Shown: positions 10,865 through 23,330, counted from the first letter of the stretch. The stretch: DNA of 64,000 nt from Paramacrobiotus metropolitanus (GCF_019649055.1 NW_026570303.1:434001-498000); one strand, 5' to 3'. Numbers and translations are program-made. Notes: a model not told the origin generated them from the sequence alone.

Positions 10865-13800
10865 TGGCGCCCAACGGATTTTAACAACCCCTGGGAATCT
10901 GGATCGTCTGGTAAGTGGTATTGGTTTTTGGCGTTTTGTGTGGTTGTGTTGGTTGACCACGTGGATTCTCAGAGAATCCCGTGAGGCAAGGTTCCTAAGT
11001 GAGAACCAGGTGCTAGACCGCAGTGTGTACCGCAGTGACCTTAGAGGGTTGCGCGAGGCACGGTTCCTAAGTGCGAGCCAGGTGCTGGACGGGAGTCCGT
11101 ATACTGTACTCGTACTGGTAAATAGTACTGACTGTACTGCGAAGTGGTGGCGTAAGCCCTGTTATTCGTGTAGCAGACTTACATCCGGGTTCGGTGACCT
11201 GGATTACTTGTCTGTTGTTTGTCAAGCAGGTGCAATGGATGGTACAGTGATTGAACCATCAGCATTAACCGCTGGACAGGAGGACGGTGTAGAAGAGCCG
11301 TCAACTGGCAAAAGTAAACCGTCCCGTCGAAAAGGGATGATAAATGTTGATGAGTTTGAAGCCATGTTAAAGAAGGCGGATTATTTATCCCCGCCTACAG
11401 TGCAGTGGTTTCTACCGGAAGACGAAAATGTTGGTGAATTTTGTAAGAAGTGGGAAATTGTTCTCCCACGTACTGGAGAATTAAGTCAAGAATGGGTTGA
11501 ATATGACCTTAATGGTGGTAAAAAACCAGGAGGTTATGATCAGTGGATTCAGGCAGGAAGGAAGATTCCCGCCCGTAGAACGGTCCATCTGACCCTTCAT
11601 GATTACGATCAGCAGTATGGCACTGAATTGCATGAAAAATGGATGCAGTATCTTGCCAACAAAAAGCCTGTTCAGTCTGCAGCAGATAGCAGTAAAGCTC
11701 ATCCAGGTTCGGATATGCACCAAAGCGGCGGTCTGCAAGCTGCAGTCAGTGAGGGCAATGCACTGTCTGCCAGTGGCTTGAGTGGTACTGCAAAGGATAC
11801 CGTGGTAATTCAACACTTGGACCTGACAGAAATGAATAAGGTTTTGGAGCAAATTAATAATGCTCCAGATTATTCAGCTGTTGTTACTGGAGATAATGAA
11901 GATAGCGATACGGAAATGGCTGCTATTGATCAGCATCATAAGGGCGCTGATTTGCATTACAGTCAGAAGCTTGGCAGCGAAAGCAATGAGTCATCAACCG
12001 CTGCCGTGGTTGATCAGTTACGTAAAGAGTTGGATGCAGAAAGGGTGCAATATTATGCACTAGCTTTAAAGTATAACGATTTGGTCGAAAAATACGATGA
12101 TAGTGTTGATCATCGAAAGAAGTTGACGGATGACGTAAAGTTGCTTACTGTTATGCGGACGCGAGACGCAAAGTTGATGCAGGACGCGTTCGAGCATGTA
12201 AACAAAGAAAGCGAGAAGCTTCAACTGGAGAGACAGAAATTCCAGCTGGAGAAGCAGCAGGCGCAAAAAAGTTTTCAACAAGGCACAGCTGCCTTGAATA
12301 AAAAGTATGCGAGTTTTTTGGCTGAGCAAACAGCATTTAATGTTGCTGTTGATAAGTGGAAAGTTGATCGGATTGATAGACGCCATTCAGTAAAAGATGA
12401 CGATATCTTTTTTCCGCATGTTGAAGTTGATCGGCGCAGCGCAGTAGCACAGGATATGGCTGAACCTGTACGAAAGCTGTATAGCGCAGTTCATAAGCCT
12501 GTTTTCTTGGTTAAGGATACCCAGAAGCTTGAAGATTTTCTGGAAATGCGTGAGCGTGCTCACAATATGCAGGAATGTTTGGGTGAGTCGCGTAGTCCCT
12601 CACCAACGATTTCAGAAGTTAGCACAATTGCTTTGGCCAAGATGGAAGCTAAGGTTGCTGAACTTGATCGTCGTTTAAAGGAACAGGAAGCCAAGGGCGG
12701 TAGTACTGTTTCCGCACCATTTGATATGGATAAGTTTACTGATGCAATGAAAGGCGCATTCAGGACTGACACAATGTATCCTGAGAAGTTTGACGGGAAG
12801 ACAGATACGAATAAGGTTGAGCAGTTTATCCAGAGTGTGGATAACTGTAAAAACCACAACAGTTGGTCGGACAGTGACGTCATCAGTAAGTGCCTGTCGC
12901 GCTGCCTTACTGGTACGGCGCTTACCTGGTACTTGGATAAGTACGATTCTAATAAGAAGTTGAAATGGTGTGAATGGAAGAAAATGATCCGGGAACATTT
13001 CTCGGATGAGAAGGATTTGATGGCTGTTCGTGATAAAATTGCTGATCGTCATTTTGGTAGTGACGATACACCGAACTCGTATGTGGATTGGTTCACTACG
13101 TCGTTCAAGAAGTTGGATTTGAATGAATCTGAACGTGTGTATTATCTGAAGCAGGGATTGAAAAAGAACCGTTTCTTTTGGTTCAAGTACATGGAGGAGA
13201 AAAGGGTGACAGATGTTGAAGAGTTTCTGTCTGAATTGAAGTTGCAGTATAAACTGCGTAATAGTAACCCTGGTTCTAGTTACTCTGAGTCGAAACAATT
13301 CAGTGGCAGGAAGCCAGCTGATGCAGATAGCAGTACAGTTAAAACTGCTAGTGGTGAGACGAAGAAGTCAGAAGGGAGTGCAGGTGATAATGGTAAACAG
13401 ATAACCATTAATTACGCGAAGTGGTACTTTCCAGACGGGCAGGCGATATGTTTCAAATGCCACGGTGCGCATGTGAGTAAAAAGTGCGCAAATACTGCAC
13501 CCCCGAAGCCTATCATGGCCGAACCCCCAGATCAGGTGATTAAAGCTTACATGATGAAGAAGTCGATGGGAAAGAATCCCGAAACTAACTGTTTGGGATC
13601 GTTCTTGATGCGAAGACCGGAAGTTAATTCTTTCACTGTGCAGGTTAAACATGCACAAGTTGTCGGAAAGGAAAAAACTTTCAGTGGGGGCGGAGCCGCC
13701 CAGTTACAGTATAGCTCGGCACGCCGTCCGACGGGGCACTCGCTTTGCAGTGGGGGTGCTCAGGCTCGTGTGGGTTGGCGTCGGAAGCAAAGTGGCAGTG

Positions 13801-15098
13801 CTTATGTGAAGCGCTTGAAGTATCTGATCGAGAATCCCGAGGCGGAGATGAGTCGGGATGAAAGAGAGAACATGGAAGGATTTCATGTTTATCATGGAAT
13901 TGTGTACCGTAGCAAGGGCGGTAGGTACGGTAGACACCGAGTAGTCGTACCGGAAGCTAGCCGCCAGGACTTGTTACGAGACTGCCATGATAGTTATTAT
14001 GCTGGTAATTTGCATGATTATTGGTCAGTCCCTAAGTATGTTTTGCGAAACTATTACTGGCCCGGGATGAATGCTGAACTGTGGAAAATCGAAGCACAGT
14101 GTGAGCATTGTTGTGCTCAGGTTTAAGTCCTGACTGCTATATTATGAGTCCGCTGTGTCATTGTCGGTGGTGTACTGACAGTGTAACTTGCTTCTACTCA
14201 TAACCGCAGAATTTATCAGCAAAAAGGGGATGCTGATTGTTGAAATATCAGGAAGTTACAGAAACTGGTTGTGTGGGAAAAATAAGTACTTATCAATCGA
14301 GTACTGTGTTATGTGCCGTATCCGCCGGTGTGGTAGTTACGTGTACGAAAACGCTGTGCTGCGGTGCAGTGTTTGATTTCTGTAAAAATGATTTTAAAAT
14401 CATTTTGATTCTGCAGTTGTCAGCAGTACAGTTACTGTTTGACTTTTTGTTTGGTAAAAAGTTCACAGTTGGGATTAGAGTCGATCATCCGAAAGTAATT
14501 TGGATGATAGAAAATGTGTTTATTTGATCATGGGCAAGAACCATGTTGTTTCGGTTCTTGTGATCTGGTTCTGATTGACTGTGTTTGGTTGTTCGACTGC
14601 AAGTGCAAACTTGCAGTGGGGGTAATTGCCAGTAATTAGTGGAAATTAAATATCCACTTTTTGATGCTTTGTAGATGCCGATGAATGAACGGTATTAATT
14701 ATCCGTTCAGATCTGTGTTTTTGATTGATTGGCTGTGGCCCGCTTATCAGAATTCTTGCTGTTTCTGATGTATTTGGCCTGTTCGATTTTGGATTCTCGA
14801 GCTCTTCGGAGGGAGAGGATGGATGAAAACCTCACCTGGATACGAAACGTTTGGATGGATGGACGATGAAACTGGACGCGCGTGGTGGAACGAGGAACTT
14901 TGGAGGACTTGGACGGAACACCAACTTCATCAACTTGGACCTCCATTGGAACCCCCGTCACACCCCGGAGTCCACGCGCGAATGATGAAACGGATCCCCC
15001 AGGATTACGGTACTTTCCTGGATTTCGAGTTTTCTTTGATTTTGTTGTTTGTTTGTTTGCTTTGATTAACGCGGACGTTAATTCTGTAGCAGTGGGGG

Positions 15099-15554
15099 TA
15101 ACGCGCTATGCGTAGTTTGCGCGTATTACGTACGTGTTATGACGTACGTGTTGTCTGTTCCGTTACGTACGACGTGCTGTTCTTATCTAACGCATTTGGA
15201 TCGCTAATTGCATCCACGATTCTGGTTTAACTAATCAGTCTGAAGTTTCTAACTTCTATTAAATCTGTGAGCTTGTTTCTAGCTGAAAGGTCGTGTGACT
15301 CTAGGTTAGAAGGAAGTTCATATCTCGTTCTGTTCTGTTCTGTTTGTTCGTTCGTTCAGTTTGGTGATTAAACATTTGGGAAGTTCCTGAGTGTTTGGGT
15401 TTCGGTAACTTTCGTTAGGCACAGCAATCCGCTCGTACCTAGCGGAAGTAGGCAGTAGTACTTACGGAGTCCAGAGCATATTCCCACTCTACCGACTGAG
15501 TAGGTTTGGTCATCTAGTGCGGTTGTCGCGGTGCGACTTCCGCATAGCATGTCA
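15099..15554 (+). repeat. 3' LTR
   Basis: 456 bases, nearly identical to the 5' LTR, directly preceded by the polypurine tract and followed by the same TATG/TAAT-rich low-complexity DNA that precedes the element. Confidence 0.9.
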
Positions 15555-15611
15555 ATATGTATAATAATACATACAATAATATGTATAATACATACATACA
15601 TACATACATAT

Positions 15612-15746
15612 AACAGGTATATCTATATAGCTTACGATTAATAGCTGCATAATAGTGTATACACAGATCAATATCCAATACGTATTGGATATTGATCTGT
15701 GTATACACTATTTATGCAGCTATTAATCGTAAGCTATATACCTGTT
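15612..15746. repeat. Large palindrome, arms of 65-70 bp with no spacer
   Basis: Left arm 15612-15681 and right arm 15682-15746 are reverse complements apart from two small length differences; the centre reads CCAATACGTATTGG. Lies about 60 bp right of the LTR element. Could be a palindromic MITE or a fold-back duplication formed in replication or in assembly. Confidence 0.9.
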
Positions 15747-17060
15747 TTTATTTATTGTTTTTATTGTGGTTACTGTTTTTCTAATTATGCCTGACTTCTA
15801 AAATTTTGACTTGCAATTGTTTAATGATCAACCCTTCATGAGCAAATTAATCAATTTGATTTCGTATAACACAGCACTCAACAGCAGTTTGTCTTACTCG
15901 TAAAGTATTTACGTATTTCTATCTAGGGAGGTTCTACTAGGTTCTACTAAGTTTGATTACTTTCCATTACTGAATTGTAAATTTGAGATTCGGCAAAAAT
16001 TTAACTGCATGTACTCTGTAATCTGTATTCACACGGAATGCGAATTTCAAATTACAATATATTAATTTTTGCTTCCCGTTTAGCTAACATGACCTCAAAT
16101 TGCAAAACTGCTTTTCTATAAATCTTGAAGATACATTTTTGTTGGAGATATATTTTTCAGTTTCACAGTTTTTAAATGTTCGAGTCTGGTAATGAAAATA
16201 TTCGAGTTTTGACACTAACCATAAGAAACTTTTATACACTTCTAAGCGAAACATCTCTAGCCGCCATCCCTAGGTGAACGAACAGTCCGCTGGCACCGAA
16301 TGGCACACGGTCGAGAAAATTGTTTTATTTCTCATTTCAGACATTTCTGGGCCTAAATTCTGGCGTTTTTATGTGGCTGGCGTTACGGAATGGAGTGATT
16401 GGTTTAAGCCCTCGCCCTCTATCCCACCGGACGCAAACTACGCACTACGGACTTAACTAGTGCTAACAAGAACCACTTTGGTACATTGCGCATTGTCAAG
16501 ATATTGAGATTTTTCACTTCGCGAATGCATAAAAATGTACGGCAAATATATTTCTTTTATATTCAACTGATGGCGTACTAGGTGTTTAATATAAAGGTTT
16601 CGTAAAATGTTCGCCATAACTTTGCTCCTACTTGACTACAACGCCTCAGATTGTCTGCTACTGGGTTGGTTTGGCTCAAGCCATGTTTACCCAGTAAGCG
16701 CTATGGCCAAGTTCGCTGTTAATTGCCGCACTTTAGCCACGCCCGACCCTTTAGCCCCGCCCCAACGCGTTAAACCAATTACTCCATACGGACCTTGTAA
16801 AGTTATAATTATAATTTAACGGGATTTAGTTTTCAGTCATTTCACTTCATAGAGTTAACTTTTATCCTGAGTTTAATAACTTTTAAAATTTTATATTCTT
16901 GCAACTGGTTCATCCTTGGAGACTATAATTATTTGCGTACTGCATCCTAAAGAGTAAAGACCTGCTCACCTATCAGACCAGTATGCTTTGCCAGACCGAT
17001 TTCACTGGAAAATCCTGAGCACGATTACTGTATGAGCAACTCTGCAACTGAGCACCAAAA
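15747..17060. other. Upstream region of the first RING gene
   Basis: No supported gene. The last part, with GC-rich words CCACGCCC and GCCCCGCCCC around 16737-16763, may be promoter sequence for the gene starting at 17061. A TACTCGTA 8-mer is at 15895-15902. Confidence 0.4.
16754..16763 (+). promoter_or_regulatory. GC-box-like motif upstream of RING gene 1
   Basis: GCCCCGCCCC, about 300 bp before the ATG at 17061, in otherwise AT-rich DNA, with a CCACGCCC word just upstream. Sp1/KLF-type sites look like this; assignment rests on the motif alone. Confidence 0.25.
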
Positions 17061-18607
17061 ATGGCTTTCTCCGAGATCCTCACGGTCCTCTGGGAGTCGA
17101 CCGTCTTTGTTGGCAACCTCATCTTCCACTCCGTTGTCGCCCTCTCCGTCATCCTGCTCACCGTGGGCAAATTCCTCGTCAATCTCTGCCTGGTCTCCGC
17201 CGAATACATCATCGCTTCCCTCTGGGTGTTGGGACTCTTCCTGTACAACTGTCTTCCCTATATCGTAGACTTTGTGCAAAACTTTGCCGTCTTCCTCTAC
17301 GAGGCGTGGATATATGCATGCAATACCCTCATGGACTTCGTTCTCTCGGTGTGGCAATCCCCCCTGTTGCATCACACGCGGGACGCGTTCATCTGGGGCC
17401 TGGAGGCGGGGGTGGGGGCTGTGTTGCAGCATCCCCTGGAATGCGGCCGAGTGGCGGCGGGGGTGGTGTTTATTTTTCTGGTCTTGAAGTACCGTCAGGA
17501 TTTGGTTGGCGTGGTGCAGCAGGGAAGGCAGGCCTGCGTGAAGAAGGTGGAGACGGGACGGATGAGGGTGGCGGAGGGTGGACGCAGACTGAAGGACTGG
17601 GTGATGCGACCCTTCCGGGCGGTCGCCAGGATCCCTGCCAAAACGTCAGCTGCTGCAGGTGCGTGCGCAGGTGTTTTTTGTACAAATTTCGAATTTAATC
17701 GATATGAACTTACGTATTATGGAAAAATTGCTGGGCTATTTAATGAATTATCTCGCACACGACGTTGGGAACTGCGTTTACTACGTAGTGAACCCCATAG
17801 CTGTCAAATATAGATATTTATGCACTTCAGCTTTTTGTAGTCCTCTTTGACAAGCAGTAGTAATTCTGAAACCTGAGTGCTGCATATGTCTGCCAGCAGT
17901 GTACGAAACTTTCAAAAAGGAATACTTCTTAAAATTTGAAATAAATTTTTTCGTCGCAGATGGTTACTAATAAAAACAAGCGGAACTAAAAAACAGTTAA
18001 TAATCAATTATGATAGGGACGACGAACAAGTGGAAGTACTTTAGTAATCGTAGTGTAGTGGTTACTGGTTTGTACGACAGTAGGTGCAATTGTTGCAGTA
18101 AACAAAATCAATACAGCGATGACACTTTGCGATCTTTACTAAGTGCAAACTTTTAAAAATATCTTTTTTTTATATCTGCAAGTTAATCAGTCTTGTTAGG
18201 TAAAATCACATGAGCGGTAATTCCATTGTTATGTTAGCATTTTTTCGCGATTCAAAACCGGGTTGTGATTCACAGGAGCGCTGGGACAGAAAATCAAAGC
18301 CTCCGGTTCCGCGGTGAGTTTCCCGTCGCTGCGCGCATTATATACCAGCGAGCAGCCGCATCCCGAGGAGAGCGTCGATGCACTGCGCTCGAACATCCGC
18401 AAACTGAAGGAGCGGCTGGAGGAGGAACGCGACGGCAAGCTGTGCGTGGTGTGCCATGATAATCTGCGCAACATCGTCAGCATCCCGTGTCGGCATTTTG
18501 CACTGTGCGAAGACTGCATCAACATGCTGCCCACCAATATTTTTCACAACAAACTCTGCCCTGTCTGCCGGAAGCAGATTCAAGAGCTCATTAAGATTTT
18601 CGTGTAA
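17061..18607 (+). CDS. Membrane RING-finger protein 1 (putative E3 ligase)
   Basis: 309 aa from exons 17061-17658 and 18276-18607 (donor GTGCGT, acceptor CACAG, phase 1; a second in-phase donor lies 12 bases on). Residues 1 to about 110 are several hydrophobic segments (for example VVALSVILLTVGKFLVNLCL), likely three or four membrane spans. A short coiled coil follows (about 225-252, LRSNIRKLKERLEEER), then a C3HC4 RING at about 256-297: CVVC, PCRHFALCEDC, CPVC. The chain stops seven residues after a final QELIKIFV. RINGs of this kind, at the extreme C terminus with an aromatic/aliphatic tail, occur in IAPs and MUL1 and recruit E2 enzymes. Founder-like member of the cluster: the only one with an intron and a coiled coil. 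Target and membrane are unknown. Confidence 0.8.
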
Positions 18608-20240
18608 ATCGGATTGGTATCGCCGTATGATTAATCAAACTTGGGTATGATCTCGTGCTTCTTTGCTTTCGTTGGTTCACTTGGTTGTTGCAGTGTGTTT
18701 GACAGGTATTTTCGTTTTTTTTGCTCCTTATTGATCATGGGTTGATTTTTACCGTGTTAAGTTGTTTTGTGGTTGTGGATGCTTGTACTTCCGATCGTTC
18801 AGCTTCCGTTATCGAACAGTATTCTGACTACTATTCTCCATTTGATCCACTTCATTGTACAGTAAATAGAATTTTGTCCTGTTCAGATAAAAAAGAGCTA
18901 CACAATCAGGTTGAATGTGGATCTCTAAAAGCAAGTGGGATGCGTAAAATCAACGGTCCTTAAATGCATTAAATAAAATACACTATGTTTAATATGTGCT
19001 TGTACAGCGGAAAATATATCGTACTTGATAAATTATTATAGCGTTGTCTCCTGTCTGGATGTACAGTAATGTCGGCAAAAAAACCTCAAGGAGCCGAAAA
19101 AAAGATAAATCCATTAAAGCGTTCGGCGAAATTAAGCCGATTTAAAGTATAAGTACTGCCAAGAACTTACTATAGGTAGAGGACTGGGAAGCGACTCTGC
19201 AACGGTCGACTACGTCATCACTGTCGCATACAGAATGCACTGGTGTGCTATTGCTTACCATAGGCCCACAGATTTTATTGTCCCTTTTTAAAGATATTCT
19301 CAGTTCCTTTCTCCTCTAAAGCTTTCTGATATTTTAACAGATCCTATTGAATTTAGAAACCCCAAGATGAGGGGCTAGAAATAGAAGAGAAAAGAAATAT
19401 GCTGAGAAAACTGACAAAAACCGTAAGAAACGCGCATCTGTCACCATGGCAGCCGCCCTCCCGTGTATGCGAGAGTGATGACGTCAAACGGTAGGTTACC
19501 AGTCCTCCTCACACTATAGTAAGTACTTGGTACTGCTCGTGCTAAGTTCCGAATCTTACATACTGAAGTATGCAATATATTATTCGCAGCCGACAAAATT
19601 ATGGCGTAGGATCTGCCCTTCACAAAAAACTTTGCATTACAAATTTCCAGCCACCAGCCAGGGTACCCATCAGCCGGTGAGTAATAATACCGGTATTAAA
19701 TATGCAGTTATGTATTTGAAGTTATAATCCTGTTATCACATGCACCGCGCTTCCAATCGTGTGCACGGTTTCAACTGCGTAACGGCACTGCCATACTTGC
19801 CGTTTTGAATTTTCCGTAAACGATAGCTGATAAGGAGCCATGCATAATAAGGTTTTGGTGCAGGTATCACGTTATTATTTATCAGGGTTTAATAACTGTA
19901 CTGTTCATGTTGATTTGGAGGCTTGGAGCTTTCTTTGTTATTGCAATTGTTCCTTAACGTGGTGGTTTTGGGATTTGTAACGGGTTTTTATTTTTTCACA
20001 AATCGACTTTTCGATCACTGAGTCCACGAATAAACTTTCTTCTTCAGGCTTTCTTCCACCCGGGCGCCTAGAATTTAGACTGCCCTGAAAGTACAGAGTG
20101 CAGTAATAACAATGACATTCTCTATGGTATGTTTGCGTGATATACGATGCAGTAAATTTGCACACTCAAGTCGTGAACATTACTACAGTTTACACGTATC
20201 CCTTCGATGACTACGGACTGGAGATTCCCCCGAAGTACAA
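18608..20240. other. Spacer between RING genes 1 and 2
   Basis: No supported gene. At about 18695-18870 lies a block (TTGACAGGTATTTTCGTTTT ... GTTATCGAACAGTATTCT) that recurs in diverged form at 31076-31260 after RING gene 3, so it belongs to the duplicated unit. The open frames over it (80 and 61 codons) share SVIEQ/TVIEQ and PFDPL/PIEPL, but conservation at DNA level explains that equally well. Confidence 0.5.
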
Positions 20241-21011
20241 ATGGCAATACGCCTTATTGATCTAATTGGGATTTCTGTTTTCTTAATCGCCATAACGTCA
20301 GTTGTCGCTGCCGGATACACGCTGTTCGGTAACGCGTTGGAAGCTATCGGTTTTGTGGTGTCTGGCTTTGTGGGCACCGTCTTCGGCGTGATTTCAGTTC
20401 CCTTCGTTGCCATAAAGTCAGTTGTCGCTGTCCAATGGGCGCTGTTTGATGCCATCCGGTTTGTGGCGAACATTGTCCTGGACGTTGTTTGCGTTCCCCT
20501 TATCGCCATAAAGTCAAACGTTGTCGCTGCCGAAAATGCGCTGTTTGATGCCATCCATAGTTTTGAGATGGGTGTCTATTTCGAGGTGGTCCAAGTGTGG
20601 CTTGTCCGCCTCCTCATCTCCTTATTCTGCATGGCTTTCGTGGCGTACATCGCACGCCTGGTGTGGACCAACCGGTGGGGTCTGACCGGCTTCGTGCGGA
20701 ACGGGGTATATGCCAGCTTCAGGAAAATCAAAACAGACTCAAAACAGACGCATTATAATAGCGCCATTACAGCATCCGCCGTGCCATCACTGAATTCATC
20801 CAGAACGGAAAGGCGGGATCCGGACGAACGCCACGCCAAAGCGTGTGTCATTTGTCAGGATAATGTGCGCAACATGGTCTGCATTCCGTGTCGGCATTTC
20901 GCACTGTGTGAAGACTGCGCCCATCGTCTGTCCACCGGAAACTTCGCACACGGCAAATCATGCCCTATGTGCCGAGTGCCGATTCGGGAACTGATGAAAG
21001 TTTACATCTAA
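20241..21011 (+). CDS. Membrane RING-finger protein 2, with triplicated membrane module
   Basis: Intronless, 256 aa, starting MAIRLIDLIGISVFL. The N-terminal 150 residues are hydrophobic and contain three related modules: LIAITSVVAAGYTLFGN, FVAIKSVVAVQWALFDAI and LIAIKSNVVAAENALFDAI. Their DNA repeats too, with GCCATAAMGTCA words starting near 20289, 20409 and 20505. Other family members have this module once. A further hydrophobic span (LLISLFCMAFVAYIARLVW) is followed by the family signature VWTNRW and a hydrophilic linker. The C3HC4 RING is at about 202-244 (CVIC, PCRHFALCEDC, CPMC) and the chain ends IRELMKVYI. Putative membrane-bound ubiquitin ligase. Confidence 0.85.
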   Translation: MAIRLIDLIGISVFLIAITSVVAAGYTLFGNALEAIGFVVSGFVGTVFGVISVPFVAIKSVVAVQWALFDAIRFVANIVLDVVCVPLIAIKSNVVAAENALFDAIHSFEMGVYFEVVQVWLVRLLISLFCMAFVAYIARLVWTNRWGLTGFVRNGVYASFRKIKTDSKQTHYNSAITASAVPSLNSSRTERRDPDERHAKACVICQDNVRNMVCIPCRHFALCEDCAHRLSTGNFAHGKSCPMCRVPIRELMKVYI

Positions 21012-22799
21012 CGGTCTAATACCATTATCGTACAAATTGTCTGCAGTATATGATTTTATGGTGTTGCACAGCCTCAGTAATTTCAGGAGATAAACGCATC
21101 ATTGGACAGTATTGCGTCGATTTTTTGTATTCTCCTGCCGCACAGTTTTTTTCCGCCCAAGAGTCTGCTTAATTAATTCCGTGCTTTCGTATTCTTAATG
21201 TGATTCTGTAAATAATACTGCATGTTCGACCGGAGCGTAGCGGAGGTCCTCAATATCAAGACTAATGCATTTATTGATTTCTGTCGTTACAGAAACCCGT
21301 TACGGAAGTGCGTTACGGAGTAACGGAAGTAACACTATAAAATCACGCTGCTGACCACTATGAGGTCACCTCAGCTGGTGTGTATGAAGTCATTGCTGAC
21401 TTCCGTAGCGGCCTTATACAGATCTGTACAGTGGTGCCGTATACCTTGATTTCTGTCGGTTACGTAGATAGCGCAAGACATTTCGACGTACAAATACTAG
21501 TACATCCCATGAAACAGCGTAATGCACATGAGTGACCGGCAAAAATGGCTTCGGGCAAAAATATTCTCATGGAAAATTATTCTGTATCCCATTCCCTCCA
21601 CCCTAGCCGAGATGCCGGGATGGTACTGCATTTTTGCAAACTTAGCCACCGGTTTCGCAGCCCAAAGGTAATGCCCACCTTTTGCTTGGAGACTGCGTTT
21701 AATATCGTTCAGACGGTTCCGTTGATGATTAAAAGCACGAATTTTTAAGTTTACATTAAACGCACGATCGCAACTGCCGTCCCGGGCTCAAAGAAACCCG
21801 TTCATAATTTCGCTGAAAAACAATAACCTTTTCGTTACAATGGCGACAATACCGCGATACATTAAGGGGTGCTTAACAGCTGCTCAGTTTAAGTCACCTT
21901 TCAGAATTGTAAGCGTTAAATAAAGGCGTCACAAAACTAAATAGCCTAGGAAATGGTCAAAATTCAGGTCGACAGTAAGAGTGCTCAACATGGAGGTCGT
22001 GGTTTATTTGGGTCGTATTTTTGCCAGTCACGCACGCCAGAGTATCTCTTTTTGAATTGCCATCTGCCATGATCAGTCCCGGTCTGCAATAAAATCTTGC
22101 ACCTTCACCGATACCTTAACAATTTTTTGCCATAAAACAGCGTTTTAAACATAAACACAGACCGTAAACACAAACAACCATATATTCCAGCAGCGAGTAC
22201 TTCTATTTTAAAATTTAGTGAACTTAGGTCATTTCTCAGTTCTGCCCTGCCTGCACACGTACTTCCCATTATACGAGTATTAATAAAATATTAAGAACAT
22301 GCGGCAAAATTAATAAAATATCTAGATGTGGACGAGATCACAAACGTTACTTTCCGGGCATGTATCTTGCGGTATCCACCCGGTTGTATATGCCAATTAT
22401 GTACCTAATTTCATAATATATCTTACAATCTTGCAGCCCTATTTTTGTTACACTACGGTATACCACTGCATTCGTACAGTACTTGGTGCCCTTTATGTAT
22501 CCGACATGTACACTTTGCTGACTTTGCTGAAGTTGCGCAATTTCTGCGAAATCCTTTTGCAAAAGGTCATGCATTTATCGCACACTTTATTAAGTAGCAC
22601 AAAACAATGCCCATCACTATTTTCCTGCGAAAAGCGCAGCGCTGAAGACGACTTTCAGCTGGTTAAGAGGAGCTTTCTCGGGACGCCAAGATCATGGGTA
22701 TAATATTAATATTGTTTCTACACTAACACTGACATCGCCAAAGTTGAGGGCAATACTCGTATTTTCTATTTATTTATGTTTATTTTCAAATTTTATTAT
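21012..22799. other. Gene-free stretch after RING gene 2
   Basis: AT-rich, no exon I can support; ORFs of 125 codons or fewer lack motifs. TACGAGTA/TACTCGTA 8-mers occur at 22272-22279 and 22755-22762. Confidence 0.5.
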
Positions 22800-23330
22800 C
22801 TTCACAGTGATCACTTCCCGCTGGTGATCCAGCTGCACCCAGCGCTCCACCCGCGCCGACGCCTGCAGCTACACGTCGGGAATGACCGGCGTGCTGGTGT
22901 GGTACCCGCTGAAGGGCTGCGGCCCTGCACGGATATCCCATTCCCCGCCCCGGCGGCCATTAGAACGCTCAGCGCGCCACCGGGCTGCCGTCCGTTGGGG
23001 ATGACGCCGGTCTTGCTGTTTCTAATGTCGCGCGGGGGCGGCTCCGACACGTGCTCCCCGCCGACACGACACTATCTGCACGCCCCGGGAGCGGGTGCGC
23101 CGGGCCTCGGCGGCGGAGTGCCGGGCCGGGGCCGCGCAGGAGAGCGGGCGGCGATGTCGGGGTGGCGCGTGTTGACGTATACGTTAACACGCGCCACCCC
23201 GACTTCTACGACATCGCCGCCCGCTCTCCTGCGCGACGTAGGCCAGCTCGGTGCCCACCAGCTGTCAAGGAGGCGAGGTTTCCCGGTTCTACCGCACATG
23301 GACGGCTGTTTGCTTTAAAGTTTCCTTGGC
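22800..23330. other. GC-rich island with inverted duplication
   Basis: Sharp shift to high GC within AT-rich DNA, which normally marks coding sequence here, yet no frame gives a convincing protein throughout; short stretches (for example VNTRHPDFYDIA near 23190-23215) read like coding sequence and change frame. It contains an inverted repeat around 23141-23235 whose arms are GC-rich. Probably a scrambled gene remnant. Confidence 0.5.
23135..23240. repeat. GC-rich palindrome
   Basis: The segment GCGCAGGAGAGCGGGCGG at the left recurs as its complement at the right end, with arms of about 45-55 bp meeting at ACGTATACGT near 23175-23185. The right arm has about nine extra bases (TCTACGACA region). 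The arms look like coding-type sequence, so this is an inverted duplication of a gene piece rather than a simple AT cruciform. Confidence 0.75.

Larger units (their letters stand above)
10407..15554 (+). mobile_element. LTR retroelement (Ty3/gypsy-like), defective, young
   Basis: Fossil-type element bounded by two near-identical LTRs (10407-10864 and 15099-15554). A primer-binding site, TGGCGCCCAACG, starts right after the left LTR at 10865 and resembles the 3' end complement of tRNA-Lys. A purine tract (AGTGGGGG, 15091-15098) abuts the right LTR. The long reading frame, with a likely start near 11235 and an end at 14126, contains a coiled-coil region, a Retrotrans_gag-type capsid segment, a CCHC-like zinc knuckle (CFKCHGAHVSKKC) and an integrase-type HHCC zinc-binding segment. 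I recognise no protease, reverse transcriptase or RNase H, so the element is broken and could only move with help. The LTRs differ at only a few sites, which implies recent insertion. Flanks show ATAT on both sides, a possible 4-bp target duplication in low-complexity DNA. Confidence 0.9.

Noticed and set aside
18721-18963. 80-codon ORF as a gene, with a related ORF at 31077
   Set aside because: The similarity lies in a duplicated flank conserved at DNA level; start and end regions differ and the frames are not kept over the full block.
22776-23318. 180-codon GC-rich ORF as an intact gene
   Set aside because: Long frames are open on several frames of both strands because of high GC, and the frame crosses an inverted duplication.
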